A stretch of 64,000 nt of DNA. Origin: Patagioenas fasciata (lineage: Eukaryota; Chordata; Aves; Columbiformes; Columbidae). The notes under the pieces are model-generated. The model searched no databases. It was not told where the DNA came from and saw only the letters and a program-made list of their open reading frames with translations. Location: NCBI RefSeq assembly GCF_037038585.1, contig NC_092559.1, forward strand, positions 13,440,488 to 13,504,487, given 5' to 3'. Position numbers and translations under genes: made by a program. Positions 21,403 through 33,811 of this stretch are shown here, one piece after another (position 1 is the stretch's first letter; each line of letters begins with the position of its first letter).

Positions 21403-24400
21403 ACAACACAACCCCAGGAGTACAAAGCTTTAGTGGACACTGGTGCTCAGTGCACAATAATTCCTTCTAATTATAAAGGAACGCAATCCATCAATATTGT
21501 TGGAGTGACTGGGGGATCCCAGGAACTGACTGTTGTAGAGGCTGAAATGAGCCTAACTGGAAAAAACTGGCAAAAGCATCCCATTGTGACTGGTCCAGAT
21601 GCTCCGTGCATCCTTGGTATAGACTACCTCAGGAGAGGGTATTTTAAGGACCCAAAAGGGTATAGGTGGGCATTTGGTATAGCAGCTGTGGACACTGAGA
21701 AAATTGAACAGCTGTCTGATTTGCCTGGTCTTTCAGATGACCCTTCTGTTGTGGGACTGCTGAGGGTTGACGATCAGCAGGTGCCAATTGCTACCATGAC
21801 AGTGCATCGCCGGCAATATCGCACCAATCGAGACTCTTTGATTCCTATCCAGAAGCTGATCCGTCAATTGGAAAGCCAGGGTGTGATCAGTAAGACTCGC
21901 TCACCTTTTAACAGCCCAATCTGGCCAGTGCGTAAGTCTAGTGATGAGTGGAGACTAACTGTAGACTATCGTGGCCTGAATGAAGTTACACCACCACTGA
22001 GTGCTGCTGTGCCTGACATGCTAGAGCTGCAATTTGAACTGGAGTCAAAGGCAGCCAAGTGGTATGCTACAATTGACATTACTAATGCATTTTTCTCTAT
22101 TCCTGTAGCAGCAGAGTGCAGGCCGCAGTTTGCTTTCACCTGGAGGGGCATCCAGTATACATGGAATCGCTTGCCCCAGGGGTGGAAACACAGTCCTACC
22201 ATCTGCCATGGACTGATCCAGACCACGCTGGAGCAAGGTGAAGCTCCAGAACACTTGCAATATATTGATGACATCATCGTATGGGGCGACACAGCAAAAG
22301 AAGTCTTCGAGAAAGGTGAGAGAATAATTCATATTCTTTTGGATGCTGGTTTTGCCATAAAACGAAGCAAGGTCAAGGGACCTGCACGAGAGATCCAGTT
22401 TTTAGGAATAAAATGGCAAGATGGCCGTCGTCAGATCCCAATGGATGTGATCAACAAAATTGCAGCAATGTCTCCACCTACTAATAAGAAGGAGACACAG
22501 ACTTTCTTGGGCGTTGTAGGTTTTTGGAGAATGCATATTCCTGACTACAGCCACATTGTGAGCCCTCTCTATCGAGTGACTCGTAAAAAGAACCAATTTG
22601 AGTGGGGCCCTGAACAACGACAAGCCTTTGAACAAATTAAGCGTGAGATAACTCATGCGGTGGCCCTTGGACCAGTTCGAACTGGACTAGATGTTAAAAA
22701 TGTGCTCTACACCGCAGCCGGAGATAATGGACTTTCCTGGAGCCTCTGGCAGAAAGCACTAGGAGAAACCCGAGGTCGACCCTTAGGTTTTTGGAGTCGA
22801 GGATACAAAGGATCTGAGGCCAACTATACTCCAACTGAAAAGGAGATACTAGCAGCATATGAAGGAGTTCGAGCTGCTTCAGAAGTGATCGGCACTGAAG
22901 CACAGCTCCTCCTGGCACCTCGACTGCCGGTGCTGAGCTGGATGTTCAAAGGGACGGTTCCCTCTCCACATCATGCAACCGAAGTTACATGGAGTAAATG
23001 GATTGCACTGATCACACAACGAGCTCGAATTGGAAGTCCCAACCGTCCAGGGATATTAGAAGTGATTACAGACTGGCCAGAAAGCAAAGACTTTGGGATG
23101 TCTCCAGATGAGGAGGAAGTAAAACGTGCTGAAGAAGCACCACCATATAATACGCTTTCAGAGACTGATAAGCAGTATGCACTGTTCACAGATGGATCCT
23201 GTCGTCTTGTAGGAAAACATCGAAGGTGGAAAGCTGCTGTGTGGAGTCCCACACGACAAGTTACAGAAGCCACTGAAGGACAAGGTGAATCCAGTCAGTT
23301 TGCAGAAGTGAAAGCCATCCAGCTGGCTTTGGACATTGCTGAACGAGAGAAGTGGCCAATACTTTATCTCTATACTGACTCATGGATGGTAGCAAATGCC
23401 TTGTGGGGGTGGCTACAGCAATGGAAGAAAAGCAACTGGCAGCGCAGAGGTAAACCCATTTGGGCTGCCACACTGTGGCAAGACATTGCTGCTCGGCTAG
23501 AGAGCCTGCCTGTGAAAGTTCGTCACGTAGATGCTCATGTGCCTAAAAGTCGAGCCACCGAGGAACATCTAAACAACCAACAAGCGGATCAAGCTGCTAA
23601 GATCAAAGTAGCTGAGGTGGACTTGGACTGGCAACATAAAGGTGAACTTTTCCTAGCTCAGTGGGCCCATGATGCTTCAGGGCATCAAGGTAGAGATGCA
23701 ACATACAAATGGGCTCGTGATCGAGGGGTGGATTTAACTATGGACACTGTTTCACAGGTTATTCATGAATGTGAAACTTGCGCCGAAATCAAACAAGCAA
23801 AACGGTTAAAACCTGTATGGTATGGGGGGCGATGGTTAAAGTATAAGTATGGAGAAGCTTGGCAGATTGATTATATTACACTTCCACAAACACGTCAAGG
23901 TAAGCACTATGTACTTACAATGGTGGAAGCAACCACTGGATGGTTGGAAACATATGCCGTACCTCATGCTACAGCCCGAAATACTATCTTGGGCCTTGAG
24001 AAGCAAGTCCTTTGGCGGCACGGTACGCCAGAAAGAATTGAATCAGACAATGGTACTCATTTCAAAAACAGTATTATAGACAATTGGGCCAAAGAACATG
24101 GTATTGAGTGGGTATATCATATTCCATATCATGCACCAGCCTCTGGGAAAATTGAAAGGTACAATGGTTTGTTAAAAACTACACTAAAGGCATTTGGTGG
24201 CGGAACCTTTAAAAACTGGGATTCACATTTAGCAAAAGCCACTTGGTTGGTCAACACTAGGGGATCAACCAATCGAGCCGGGCCTGCCCAATCAGAAATT
24301 CTACGGACTGTAGAAGGAGATAAAGTCCCTGTAGTACACATGAAAAATATCTTAGGAAAGGCAGTATGGGTTACTCCTGCCTCAGGCAAAGGCAAACCTA

Positions 24401-24519
24401 TTCGTGGGATTGTTTTTGCCCAGGGACCTGGCAGCACCTGGTGGGTGATGCTTAAGGATGGAGAAGTTCGGTGTGTACCTCAAGGGGATTTGATTTTAGG
24501 TGAAAATATGCAATGCTGA
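21328..24519 (+). CDS. pol: Pol polyprotein (PR-RT-RNase H-IN), intact, ERV-A copy A2
   Basis: An open frame of 1063 codons following the gag UAG in phase, with no ATG near its start, so it is probably made only as Gag-Pol. Numbering from the codon after UAG: protease LVDTGA with catalytic Asp37; RT with YIDD at 312-315 and LPQGWKHSPT upstream; RNase H with TDGSC (Asp622), FAEVKAIQ, YTDS and ADQAAK, giving the D-E-D-D set; integrase with H-H-C-C zinc finger (QWAHDASGHQGR ... CETC), then Asp848 (WQIDYI), Asp907 (ESDNGTHF) and Glu943 (GKIERYNG), with 35 residues between the last two as expected. The integrase ends at 24519 without dUTPase. Every catalytic residue I can name is present, so activity is possible but untested. 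Confidence 0.93.
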   Translation, partial: RCPASNQVEERDNRVYWTVQILWPGTTQPQEYKALVDTGAQCTIIPSNYKGTQSINIVGVTGGSQELTVVEAEMSLTGKNWQKHPIVTGPDAPCILGIDYLRRGYFKDPKGYRWAFGIAAVDTEKIEQLSDLPGLSDDPSVVGLLRVDDQQVPIATMTVHRRQYRTNRDSLIPIQKLIRQLESQGVISKTRSPFNSPIWPVRKSSDEWRLTVDYRGLNEVTPPLSAAVPDMLELQFELESKAAKWYATIDITNAFFSIPVAAECRPQFAFTWRGIQYTWNRLPQGWKHSPTICHGLIQTTLEQGEAPEHLQYIDDIIVWGDTAKEVFEKGERIIHILLDAGFAIKRSKVKGPAREIQFLGIKWQDGRRQIPMDVINKIAAMSPPTNKKETQTFLGVVGFWRMHIPDYSHIVSPLYRVTRKKNQFEWGPEQRQAFEQIKREITHAVALGPVRTGLDVKNVLYTAAGDNGLSWSLWQKALGETRGRPLGFWSRGYKGSEANYTPTEKEILAAYEGVRAASEVIGTEAQLLLAPRLPVLSWMFKGTVPSPHHATEVTWSKWIALITQRARIGSPNRPGILEVITDWPESKDFGMSPDEEEVKRAEEAPPYNTLSETDKQYALFTDGSCRLVGKHRRWKAAVWSPTRQVTEATEGQGESSQFAEVKAIQLALDIAEREKWPILYLYTDSWMVANALWGWLQQWKKSNWQRRGKPIWAATLWQDIAARLESLPVKVRHVDAHVPKSRATEEHLNNQQADQAAKIKVAEVDLDWQHKGELFLAQWAHDASGHQGRDATYKWARDRGVDLTMDTVSQVIHECETCAEIKQAKRLKPVWYGGRWLKYKYGEAWQIDYITLPQTRQGKHYVLTMVEATTGWLETYAVPHATARNTILGLEKQVLWRHGTPERIESDNGTHFKNSIIDNWAKEHGIEWVYHIPYHAPASGKIERYNGLLKTTLKAFGGGTFKNWDSHLAKATWLVNTRGSTNRAGPAQSEILRTVEGDKVPVVHMKNILGKAVWVTPASGKGKPIRGIVFAQGPGSTWWVMLKDGEVRCVPQGDLILGENMQC

Positions 24520-24884
24520 ACTGTATGATGTGAATTGCTGCACTAACAATGTTTAATAAGTGTCTTTCAGATCAAGACAATGGTGATGAAACTAGAGCTA
24601 GCTTCTTCGAGTGGCGCCCGACACCTTCTTCGAAGTTGGTGTCCTTAACCCACAAACAGTGGTCATGAGATGCACTTGGACCATTTTTCCTGCCCTGGGA
24701 GACTGTTGTGACAAAATGAACTTAATGAACTTTTCGAAGGATGGTCCACTGATTAATTACTCCTGTGTATATATGTACATATGTATATATATATATATAG
24801 TAGTAGTGATTAATTAGATTGTATTGATAGATTGTATTGATAAGGTTTAAGTATTCAGTGAATGTCATATTATAAGGGGTGGAA
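24520..24884 (+). other. Non-coding 3' segment of A2 with polypurine tract
   Basis: 365 bp between pol and the 3' LTR. There is no envelope frame. It holds a TA-rich microsatellite (about 24768-24801). AAGGGGTGGAA (24874-24884) directly before the LTR is the polypurine tract that would prime plus-strand synthesis. Confidence 0.75.
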
Positions 24885-25547
24885 TGTCCTGGTTTTGTTA
24901 AAAACAAGTTTCTCTTTTAGTGAATTTGCCTGTCAGCTAAAGCCTTCATATTAGCTGCATTTTCCTGGAGAACCCGACACATGTTTTGGTTAAACCTAGC
25001 AATGGAATGCAAACTTATTGATAAGCACGGATGGACATCTCGCGAGAGGGGCAACGAGAAACTGATGTCCGAGAGACTGACCAACGGTGTATAACATTCC
25101 ATTCACGTGAATACTTCATATATAGTGGGTGATCACGAGGATCTGGCCCCTTTTTCCCTTTGCCTTTTCCCTTTTTCCTCATGGCTGACATTAGGAGAGG
25201 ACCTTGCTGGTCGTCCCTGCGAACTGAAGCCTAGTGAGAGACTGAATCCAGCTCCGGTTGGCTACAGAGTCTAATCCAGGACTTTGGGTGCTGGCTCTGC
25301 AGTTGCTGAGACTTACAAGATTGGTTTTGTATATTTTTTATTATTTTCTCTATTCTTATTAGTAGCATTAGTAAAACATCTTTAACTTTTCCAACTCTTC
25401 TCTCTCTGTCCTTCTTTCCCTCCCGATCGCCTGTCCTGAGTGGGAAGGGGGGAGAGGGAGGGGCAAAAGGGGAAAGTGGGGGGGAGAGGAGGTTAACAAT
25501 ACATCTGCCAGGGTTTGATTGTCACCCCGCAATCCTAACCCTCGACA
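24885..25547 (+). repeat. 3' LTR of provirus A2
   Basis: 663 bp, reading the same as the 5' LTR at every position I compared, including the TATATA variant and the CGCG palindrome (25038-25047). Followed by ctagg (25548-25552), the right target duplication. Confidence 0.93.
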
Positions 25548-25552
25548 CTAGG

Positions 25553-27534
25553 CTTTGCCAACACAAACAATTTAAGAAGTATATCAAAGTTAAGGACATG
25601 TATTGAAAGTGTGATCCACTCTTCATATGAGATCAAAATGTGGTAGTGGACACTTTCCATGTTGGGCTGCTTATAATTATGCACAATTTCACCCATTCAG
25701 ACCAAAGTTTTCTATGATGAGAATTTAGATGAGGTTATGATCACCCATATGTTTTATTTTGGTTTGGGTTTTTTTTCTGTTGTTATTGTTGTGGCTATTT
25801 TATTATGCCCCTCCCTCCCCTTTTTTTTTTAATTTGTGGAATTTTCAACCAAAACAATTCAGCCATTTCCAAGAATAACATCAGAGTAAATACACTGTTC
25901 ATTCACTATAAAATTCTCAGAGCCATTCAATACAAATATCTTGTGTTTTTATGCTTTAGAACCAGAACCAAAATTTGATGGAAGGATCACCTTGCTGTCA
26001 GGGATGTGATTTTACCATCTCTATGAGAATCTAGCCAAGTTTGATGATAGACCTCTCTTAGTTCATACAGACCATTAGAAACATCTTTGTGTATGACAGA
26101 TAAATCATCATTTGTCTGCTATTCACCCATGTATAAGAGAGTCACAAAGCCTGAGAGAGGCTTTTACTGACATTGCTTTTTAAAATTCCAAAAATTGTTG
26201 CAGGTTGTCTTTCCTGTTCTTTCATTGCCTTTGCTGCTGAATCTGCATAGCAAGGGGCATGAAGAGCCAAACTGGAGTGAAGCGAGAAGAGCAGGAGCAC
26301 AGGAAGAATGGAGATGAGACACCAGAAACAGGAAGGAGAAGAGTAGAAAGTGGGTCAGAGCAAAAACATGGAAGTAAGTGTGGCAGGTGCAATGAATATG
26401 TGCAGAAACTATTGGAAAGAAGGAAAAACAGGATGTCAGGCAAGAAGAGAAGTACTAGGTCAAAAATGCTACAGGCCATAGGAGACAAGGACAGGGGAAT
26501 TGAGACTCCATTGGGCGTAAACTGCACTGGCACCTGCAGGCAAGCCCAAAATCTCCCACTCTCTGTTAATAATTCTGTCAAATAATTGGTGTGAAACCTT
26601 ACAATTGGGTTGAGACCAAACAGCTGTAGCAAATCCTTTGTGTAAGGAGTACATTTCTTCCCTGCTAGTGGTTCATTCACATAAAAGGTAACATGCTTGT
26701 GGTAGGTTGGCCCTGGCTGGCAGCTAGCTTCCCCCTTCCTTCCTCACAGCAGGACAGGAAAGAAAACAGAAAGAATAGGAAAAAGCTTGTGGGTCAAGAT
26801 GCAGGCAAGGAGATCACTTTGCCAATTGCTGTCATGGGCAAAATAGACCCCACTTTGGGTAATTTAATTTATTGCCAATTAATATAAATAGTTAATTACT
26901 GATTTGGGTATTGGGAAACAAAAAGAGTAATGAAGCAAACATTAAAACACTAGGGGAAAACACATTTCTTCCTCCTCTGACCTCTGTGTTCCTTCTGCTG
27001 TTTCTCACTCTATTTTTCCTCCTCCTTTGCCTATATAGCATTTTCTACCCTTTCTTAAGTACCTTTTCCCAGAGGCACCACCAGCACGGCTGGTGGGCTC
27101 AGTTGTGTCTTGTGGTGTGGAGCCGGCTGGAATCAGCTGGTTTTGGCACAGAGCAGCTGCAGCCTCCTCTCACTGACACCACCCCTGCAGCCCTCTGCTA
27201 CCAACCCTGTGCCACCCACACTCAGTACCCTACTGGTTTTAGTTACCATATGAATTCAAGTGAGTGAAGACTGTATTGTGGAGCGTGACAATGGGCAAAG
27301 TAGCTCAACAAGAAGCCATTGAGATGGAGGTTGAAAAGGGAGAAAGCAAGGTTTTCATGGCAGGTGCAGGTTGTGTTGGTTTTCTACAATGCAACCTGTA
27401 CAGAAGAGCAGTATGGTTGCATAGTTAAGCATCCCAAATTTAGGAAATATCTAAGTTGAGATTTCCCTGGTAACCTTAGCTTGCCTCTGTCAGTATGCGT
27501 GTGCTTTACTGTGATCTTTAAGGATGTATTCAAC
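25553..27534 (+). other. No gene; possible old LTR at about 26698-27290
   Basis: Mostly unremarkable AT-rich sequence. The stretch 26698-27290 begins TGTGGTAGG, ends GTGACA and has LTR-like composition, but no target duplication is convincing (atgct versus atggg) and I cannot tie it to another family here. Short frames at 26222-26680 have no recognisable domain. Confidence 0.35.
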
Positions 27535-27720
27535 ATAGAATCATAGAATCACTTTGTTTGGAAGAGACTTTTAAGAACATTGAGTCCAACCATAACCTAA
27601 CTCTAGCACTGAACCATGTCCCTAAGAACCTCATATATACATCTTTTAAACACCTCCAGGAATGGTGACTCAACCACTTCCCTGGGCAGCCTGTTCCACT
27701 GCTTCACAACCCTTCCCTTT
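27535..27720 (-). mobile_element. CR1 LINE 3' fragment
   Basis: Reverse-strand CR1 end: tail units (ATTCTATG type) at 27535-27550 followed by the conserved CR1 3' coding end. Stops near 27720. Confidence 0.8.
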
Positions 27721-29014
27721 TTGGCAGTCCCAAAAATCTTACATATCCGGTCTTTTCAAAAAGACTCAGCCCCATTCAATGCACTGCAAGACAATAATCC
27801 AGGAATTAATTGGATTTGGGTGGGGAATGAGACAATCACATAGGTGTCTTGGAACTGTAACAGAAGCTGGAAAATGTTTACTGAATGATAAGTGGACTGC
27901 GAAAAAGTGTGCTAGACAGAAAGCAAGCAGTCACTAAAGCTGTCTAATTAAAACTCTTAGAGCTGGGCAAGAACTGCAACCATGCAGAAGGAAAAGAACA
28001 GAAATTCCCATGCAACAATTAAAATGTAAATATGGAGCTTTCTGCTCCTTGACTGCTTTGTGTTACTTAAACTATAAAAATCTATACTTTGCTTTATTAC
28101 TATGCTTTAATACCATGAAGGTATTTAAAAACAATTCAAATACAACTTTAAAAAGATACCTCGAAACAAAGTAATTGCAAAATTAAAAACTGAATCAGAA
28201 TACCCTGGAGAAATGTCAGGATAGTCTTTTTTTTTTTTTCTTTCCCAAAGACAAAGTTTAATTTCAATCAATACTGTTAAAAAGGAATTTAATTGGAAAA
28301 ATCCACTGGAAAATTTTAAATAAGCCTTCCCAAGCACTTTGAAAAATTTGCCTGTTGCATCTTCATCAAAACTCACCAAATCAGTGTGTCTCTAGAAGTT
28401 GAAACTCCTGTTCTTCCCGAATAAACTCTATTTCCCTCACAGAACTGTTGCAGTAAGCAATTAATTCATTTACAAAACACTCTTGTATTACTGCAATGAA
28501 TGTCACAGAAAACAGAAGGCAAAAATTAATAATTCTATGTTCATTATAAAGACTGGGTTTTATGAGGTATGTCAGGCCTGAGGTCACCCATGAGGCAACT
28601 GAATATAAAGAAATATAAAAAAGATATCCACTCAAAGAGGACTTCACATGTAACCTATAACATGAGTCTGTTTTTTAATACTATCATAATGCATATGATT
28701 GCATACAGTTACTCAGGAAATCATTATTCCAACCTATTCAAAATTAATTACTTTATTTAGTGATTTTAAAGTCCTTCTAACATTGTAGGTATACGACACA
28801 ATATATTCTGAAGTAAGCTTATGAGATGCTAAAGTGAGTAATCTGTTTTAACCATCCCTTTAAAACAAAAATAAGCAGTTATTTCCAATAATGCAATCAA
28901 CAACTGAACAAAAAGAGATTAAATAGCTTCTTAAATAGGAATTTAAAAGGTTCTTTCAACAGCCACACTTTCCCCTTTCAAAAAGAATGTTTTCCAGTTT
29001 TCAAAGCACCTTCA
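27721..29014 (+). other. No gene recognised
   Basis: AT-rich sequence with only short frames lacking motifs. Nothing structured seen. Confidence 0.45.
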
Positions 29015-30289
29015 GGATGGACAAGGGATCAGACCCAGCCAGCATGGGTTTAGGAGGGGCAGGTCCTGTCTGACCAACCTGATCTCCTTTTATGATCAGG
29101 TGACCCCCTGGTGGATGAGGGGAAAGCTGTAGACATGGTCTATCTAGACTTCAACAAAGCCTTTGACACTGTCTCCCATAATATACTCCTGCAAAAGCTG
29201 GTAGCCCATGGCTTGGACAAGTGTACTCTCTGCTGGGTTAAGAACTGGCTGGAGGGCTGGGCCCAGAGAGTGCTGGTGAATGGGGCTGCATCTAGCTGGT
29301 GGCCAGTCACTAGTGGTGTCCCCCAGGGGTCAGTGTTGGGTCCAGTCCTGTTTAACAGCTTTATTGATGATTTAGATGAAGGGATTGAGACCATCATCAG
29401 CAAAGTTGGGAGGGAGTGTCGACCTGCTGGAAGGCAGGAGGGCTCTGCAGAGGGATCTGGATAGACTGGAAAAATGGACCGATTCCAATGGGATGAAATT
29501 CAACGAGGCCAAGTGCCAGGTCCTGCACTTTGGCCACAACAACCCCCTGCAGCGCTACAAGCTGGGCACAGAGTGGCTGGAGAGCAGTCAGGCAGAAAGG
29601 GACCTGGGGGTACTAATTGACAGGAAGCTCAACATGAACCAACAGTGTGCCCAGGTGGCCAAGAAGGCCAATGGTATCCTGTCCTGTATCAAAAAGAGCA
29701 TGGTCAGCAGGACAAGGGAAGTGATCCTTCCCCTGTACTCTGCATTGGTGAGGCCACACCTGGAGTATTGTGTTCAGTTCTGGGCCCCTCAGGAAATGTC
29801 TTCCCCTCAGGAAAGAGATTGAAGTGCTGGAGCAGGTCCAGAGAAGAGTAACAAGACTGGTGAAGGGACTTGAACACAAGACCTATGGGGAGAGGCTGAG
29901 GGAGCTGGGGTTGTTTAGTCTGGAGAAGAGGAGGCTTAGAGGTGACCTCATCAGTCTCTATAACTACCTGAAGGGAAGTTATAGCCAGGTGGGGATTGGT
30001 CTCTTCTCCCAGGCAGTTAGCAATAGGACAAGGGGGCATGGGTTTAAACTCTGCCAGGGGAAATTTAGGCTGGATATTAGAAAGAAATTCTTTATGGAGA
30101 GAGTGATCAAGCATTGGAATGGACTGCCCAGGGAGGTGGTGGACTCACCGTCCCTGGAGGTTTTTAAGCTGAGATTGGACATGGCACTTAGTGCCATGAT
30201 CTAGTAAATGGACTGAAGTTGGACCAAGGGTTGGACTTGATGATCTCTGAGGTCTTTTCCAACCCAGTCGATTCTGTGATTCTGTGATT
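29015..30289 (+). mobile_element. CR1 LINE, 5'-truncated RT fragment
   Basis: Forward CR1 beginning inside RT (SQHGF-like start), with [20 protein letters not shown] and the C-terminal region, ending in two ATTCTGTG units at 30270-30287. A small deletion around the FADDTKLGG motif (about 29400) removes the RT catalytic pair, and a short duplication lies near 29790-29810. Dead copy. Confidence 0.87.
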
Positions 30290-30754
30290 TTAATGTGTTA
30301 CATTTTTTTTCTACCATTGCAGTGCTTTTAATGTGATAATTAGAACTGTTAGCAAGTATAGGGGAACTTTATAAGGGTATTAAATCATTCTAACACAGTT
30401 TTGGGTTCTGATGGATTTAGTAAAGACTTCTAAAATGAAATTCCAAACAAATAAAATTACTAAATTCTTGATCCAGTGGAAAAAAAAAATTGCAATGACA
30501 TAAAAGCTAAAGAAGTCTTGGAAAGGATAATATGTATGTATCTCTAAAATCTGTGCCATGGTAATTTGTTGAATGAAAAATTTACCCAAGGCATATAAGG
30601 TATTTCATCTGTTACGGTAAGATTTAGGAAATAACAATAATAAGTTGTCTTACCCCTGCAGCATTTTATTCTGACTCCAGGAGGGTCAAAGTCATAATTA
30701 TTTTCCACAAGGAAATTATCCTGCTATTAAGCCACCATTATCTTTATATGTAGC
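30290..30754 (+). other. No gene recognised
   Basis: AT-rich, 465 bp, without motifs that I can name. Confidence 0.4.
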
Positions 30755-31537
30755 TGTCACGGTGCATTCGGTGATGGACTCATGATGGTTCGTTTACCTT
30801 GATCTTGAAATGCAAAATTATGGCAACCAAAATGCCGAGGGGTTATAATTCAATCAAACAGTGTTACTTAATTATTTTGCCCATAAAGCGGCATGCGATA
30901 GCGAGAGAGTAAGAAAAAGGGAAAGGAAAAAAAAAGAAAAAAGGGAAAGAAAAATAAGAAGATGGGAATGAGGATTTGTTTACCACCAGATGAGTTCCAA
31001 AGGTGTCCCTCTGGTCTCCGGTCCTGTAGAGTTTTGCCGGTCCTCTGTTGTGGTTCAGGATCCTCTGGTGGGAAGATCTTAACAATGTCCATTTGGGAGT
31101 CATCTCTTCTGCTTCTTCACCCCCCGTCGCTCCCATCGTTCAAGGCCAGACTCCGCCTTTGTTTTGCAACCCAGGCTTAAACTGCACAGGCTTGAAAAGT
31201 CCTCGCTTCTCTTGCCAGGACCCATCTGTGCTTGCATGGCCTCAAGTTCAGGGGTCTCTTTCTGGTCCATTGAGTGACCTCAGGACCCTTGGTGAGGTTC
31301 TGGGCATGCTCTTCTTCATTGGCCTTTGTTTGAGGGAGGAGGTGGCGGACAGGTGTGACTGAGGCTGCAGGTGAGAATCCATCTTCTGGATGGCAGCTAT
31401 TGTCCCTGGGTCAGAGAGACCCACATAACAATCCCTTTTAGGAAGCAGGGGCTAGCTTGGCTGAGGCAGCAGGCGAAGTCCATACAGCAGCCATTGTTAG
31501 CAGTAGCCCTCCGGGTCGGAGAGACCTGTGCAACACA
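30755..31537 (-). repeat. LTR of ERV family C, reverse strand
   Basis: The reverse strand starts TGTGTTGCAC at 31537 and ends CCGTGACA at 30755, about 783 bp. It is homologous to the LTRs at 49269-50017 and 60335-61077. 31538-31683 continues the homology with the sequence just upstream of the 60335 LTR (including GACAATGACTTGGAGAGAG), so this is a 3' LTR with ~145 bp of its interior and the rest of the provirus is missing. Confidence 0.8.
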
Positions 31538-31684
31538 GTTCTTCTCCTCAGGGCTCTCTCCAAGTCATTGTCCATGCGTTCTTTCTGTCAGGGCCTCAGT
31601 TCTCTCAGTTCCTGATGACTATGTTTCAAGTAAATACTGCTCCATCTTCAGACCAACTCTTACAGTAGCCCAGATAATGCAAAC

Positions 31685-33288
31685 TCACAGAATCACAGAA
31701 TGGTTGCAGTTGGAAGGGACCTCTGGAGATCATCTAGTTCAACCCACTTTCTAAAGCAGGTACACCTAGAGCAGATTGCACAGGAATGTGTCTAGGCAGG
31801 TCTTGAATGTCTCCAGAGGAGACTCCACAACCTCTCTGGGCAACCTGTTCCAGTGCTCTGTCACCCTCAAAGGAAAAAAGGTTCTCCTCATATTCAGATG
31901 GAACCTTCTATGCGTCAGCCTGTGCCCATTGCCCCTCATCCTATTGTTGGGCACCACTGAAAGTAGTCTGGTCCCATCCTCTTGACATCCACCCTTCAGA
32001 TATTTAGAAATATTGATGAGATTGCCTCTCAGCCTTCTCTTCTCCAGGCTGAACAGACCCAGCTCTCTCAGTCTCTCCTCATAAGAAAAGTGCTCTAGGC
32101 CTCATATCATCTCCATAGTCCATCGCTGGACTCCCTCCAGTAATTCCTTATCCTTCTTAAACTGGGAAGCCCAGATCTGGACGTAGTACTCCAGATGCAT
32201 CCTCACCAGGGCAGAGTAGAGGAGGATAACCCTCGACCTGCTGGTCACGCTCTTCTTAATGCACCCCAGGTACCATTGACCTTCTTGGCCATAAGGGCAC
32301 ATTGTTGACTCATGGTCAACCTGTTGTCGACCAGAACTCCCAAGTCCTTTTCTGCAGTGTTGCTTTACAGCAAGTCCGTCCCCAACCTTTACTGGTGCCG
32401 GGGGATATTCCTCCCCAGGTGCGAGACCCTACACTTGCCCTTGTTAAACTTCATTAGGTTCTTCTCTGCCCAGTCCTCCAGCCTGTCCAGGCCTCGCTGA
32501 ATGGTAGCACAGCCTTCTGGTGTGTCAGCCCTTCCACCCAGTGTGGTATCACCAGCAAACTTGCTGAGGGTGCACTCAGTCTCTTCATCCAGGTCACTGA
32601 TGAACAGGTTGAACAAGACTGGACCTAACACTGACCCCTGGGGAACCCCACTAACTGCAGGTTTCCAACCAGACTTTGCACCATTGATCACAACCTTCTG
32701 AGCCCTGCCCATACAGCCAGTTCATGATCCATCTCACCGTGCATTCATCCAGCCCACACTTCTTGAGCTCACCTATGAGGAGGTTGTGAGAGATGGTCTC
32801 AAAAGCCTTGCTGAAGTCAAAGTAGACGATATTCACTGCTCTTCCCTCATCTACCCAGCCAGTCATACCATCACAGAAGCTATCAGATTTGTCAAACATT
32901 ATTTCCCTTTGGTGAACCCGTGCCGATTACTCCTGATAACCTTCTTTTCCTCCACATGCTTAGAGATGACATCCAGAATGAGCTGTTCCATCACCTTTTC
33001 AGCGATGGAGGTGAGGGTGACTAGCCTGTAGTTTCCTGGGTCATCCTTCTTGCCTTTTTTGAAGACTGGAGTGACACTGGCTTTCTTCCAGTCCTCCAGC
33101 ACCTCTCCTGTTCTCCAAGACCTTTCAAAGATGATGGAGAGTGGCTTTGCAGTAACATTTGCCAACTCTCTCAGCACTTGTGGGTGCATCCCATCGGGGC
33201 TCATGGATTTGTGGATGTCCAGTTTCTGTAAATGATCTCTAACCTGTTCTTTCTCAACCAAGGGAAAGTCTTTCTTTTGCATGACTTC
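31685..33288 (-). mobile_element. CR1 LINE, RT domain, decayed
   Basis: Tail units TCACAGAA at 31685-31700. RT motifs are spread over several frames ([20 protein letters not shown], and FAGD for FADD at about 32550). The 5' end reaches into the RT N-terminus near 33285, where the next CR1 begins. Inactive. Confidence 0.85.
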
Positions 33289-33811
33289 GAATCATAGAAT
33301 GAGAGAATCGTTTCGGTTGGAAGAGACCCTCATGATCATTGAGTCCAACCATAACCTAACGTAACTCTAGCACTAAACCATGTCCCTAAGAACCTCGTCG
33401 AAACACCTTTTAAACACCTCCAGGGATGATGACTCTACCACTTCCCTGGGCAGCCTGTTCCAATGCCTGACAACCCTTTCCGTGAAGAATTTTTTCCTAA
33501 TATCCAATCTAAACCTCCCCTGGCACAACTTGAGGCCATTTCTTCTTGTCCTATCACTTGCTACTTGGGAGAAGAGGCCAACACCCTCCATGCTACAACT
33601 TCCTTTCAGGTAGTTGTAGTCAGTGATAAGGTCTCCCCTCAGCCTACTTTTCTCATGGCTAAACAGCCCCAGTCCCCTCAACTGCTCCTCATAAGACTTG
33701 TGCTCCAAGCCCCTCACCAGCTTTGTCACCCTCCTCTGCACTCACTCTAGTATTTCAATGTTCTTCTTATGATGAGGGGTCCAAAACTGAACATAGTATT
33801 CAAGGTGCAGC

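Larger units (their letters stand above)
18781..25547 (+). mobile_element. ERV family A, copy A2: complete young ERVL-like provirus
   Basis: Full structure: LTR 18781-19443, tRNA-Lys primer site 19450-19467, gag, UAG, pol, non-coding 3' part with polypurine tract 24874-24884, LTR 24885-25547. Target duplication ctagg is perfect (18776-18780 and 25548-25552). The two 663-bp LTRs look identical on reading, which implies very recent insertion because LTRs are identical when a provirus forms. There is no env and no dUTPase. RT and integrase style (FLGIKW, APPT-like NKKETQTFLGVVGFW) resembles class III ERVL. The 5' end of gag carries a ~150-bp deletion relative to A1. Confidence 0.92.

Noticed and set aside
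24768..24801. TA-rich repeat near the A2 3' LTR
   Set aside because: Simple microsatellite inside the provirus; no function claimed.
26222..26680. 152-codon reverse frame
   Set aside because: Leucine- and serine-rich, no recognisable domain, no matching frame elsewhere, and no promoter or splice evidence. Probably chance.
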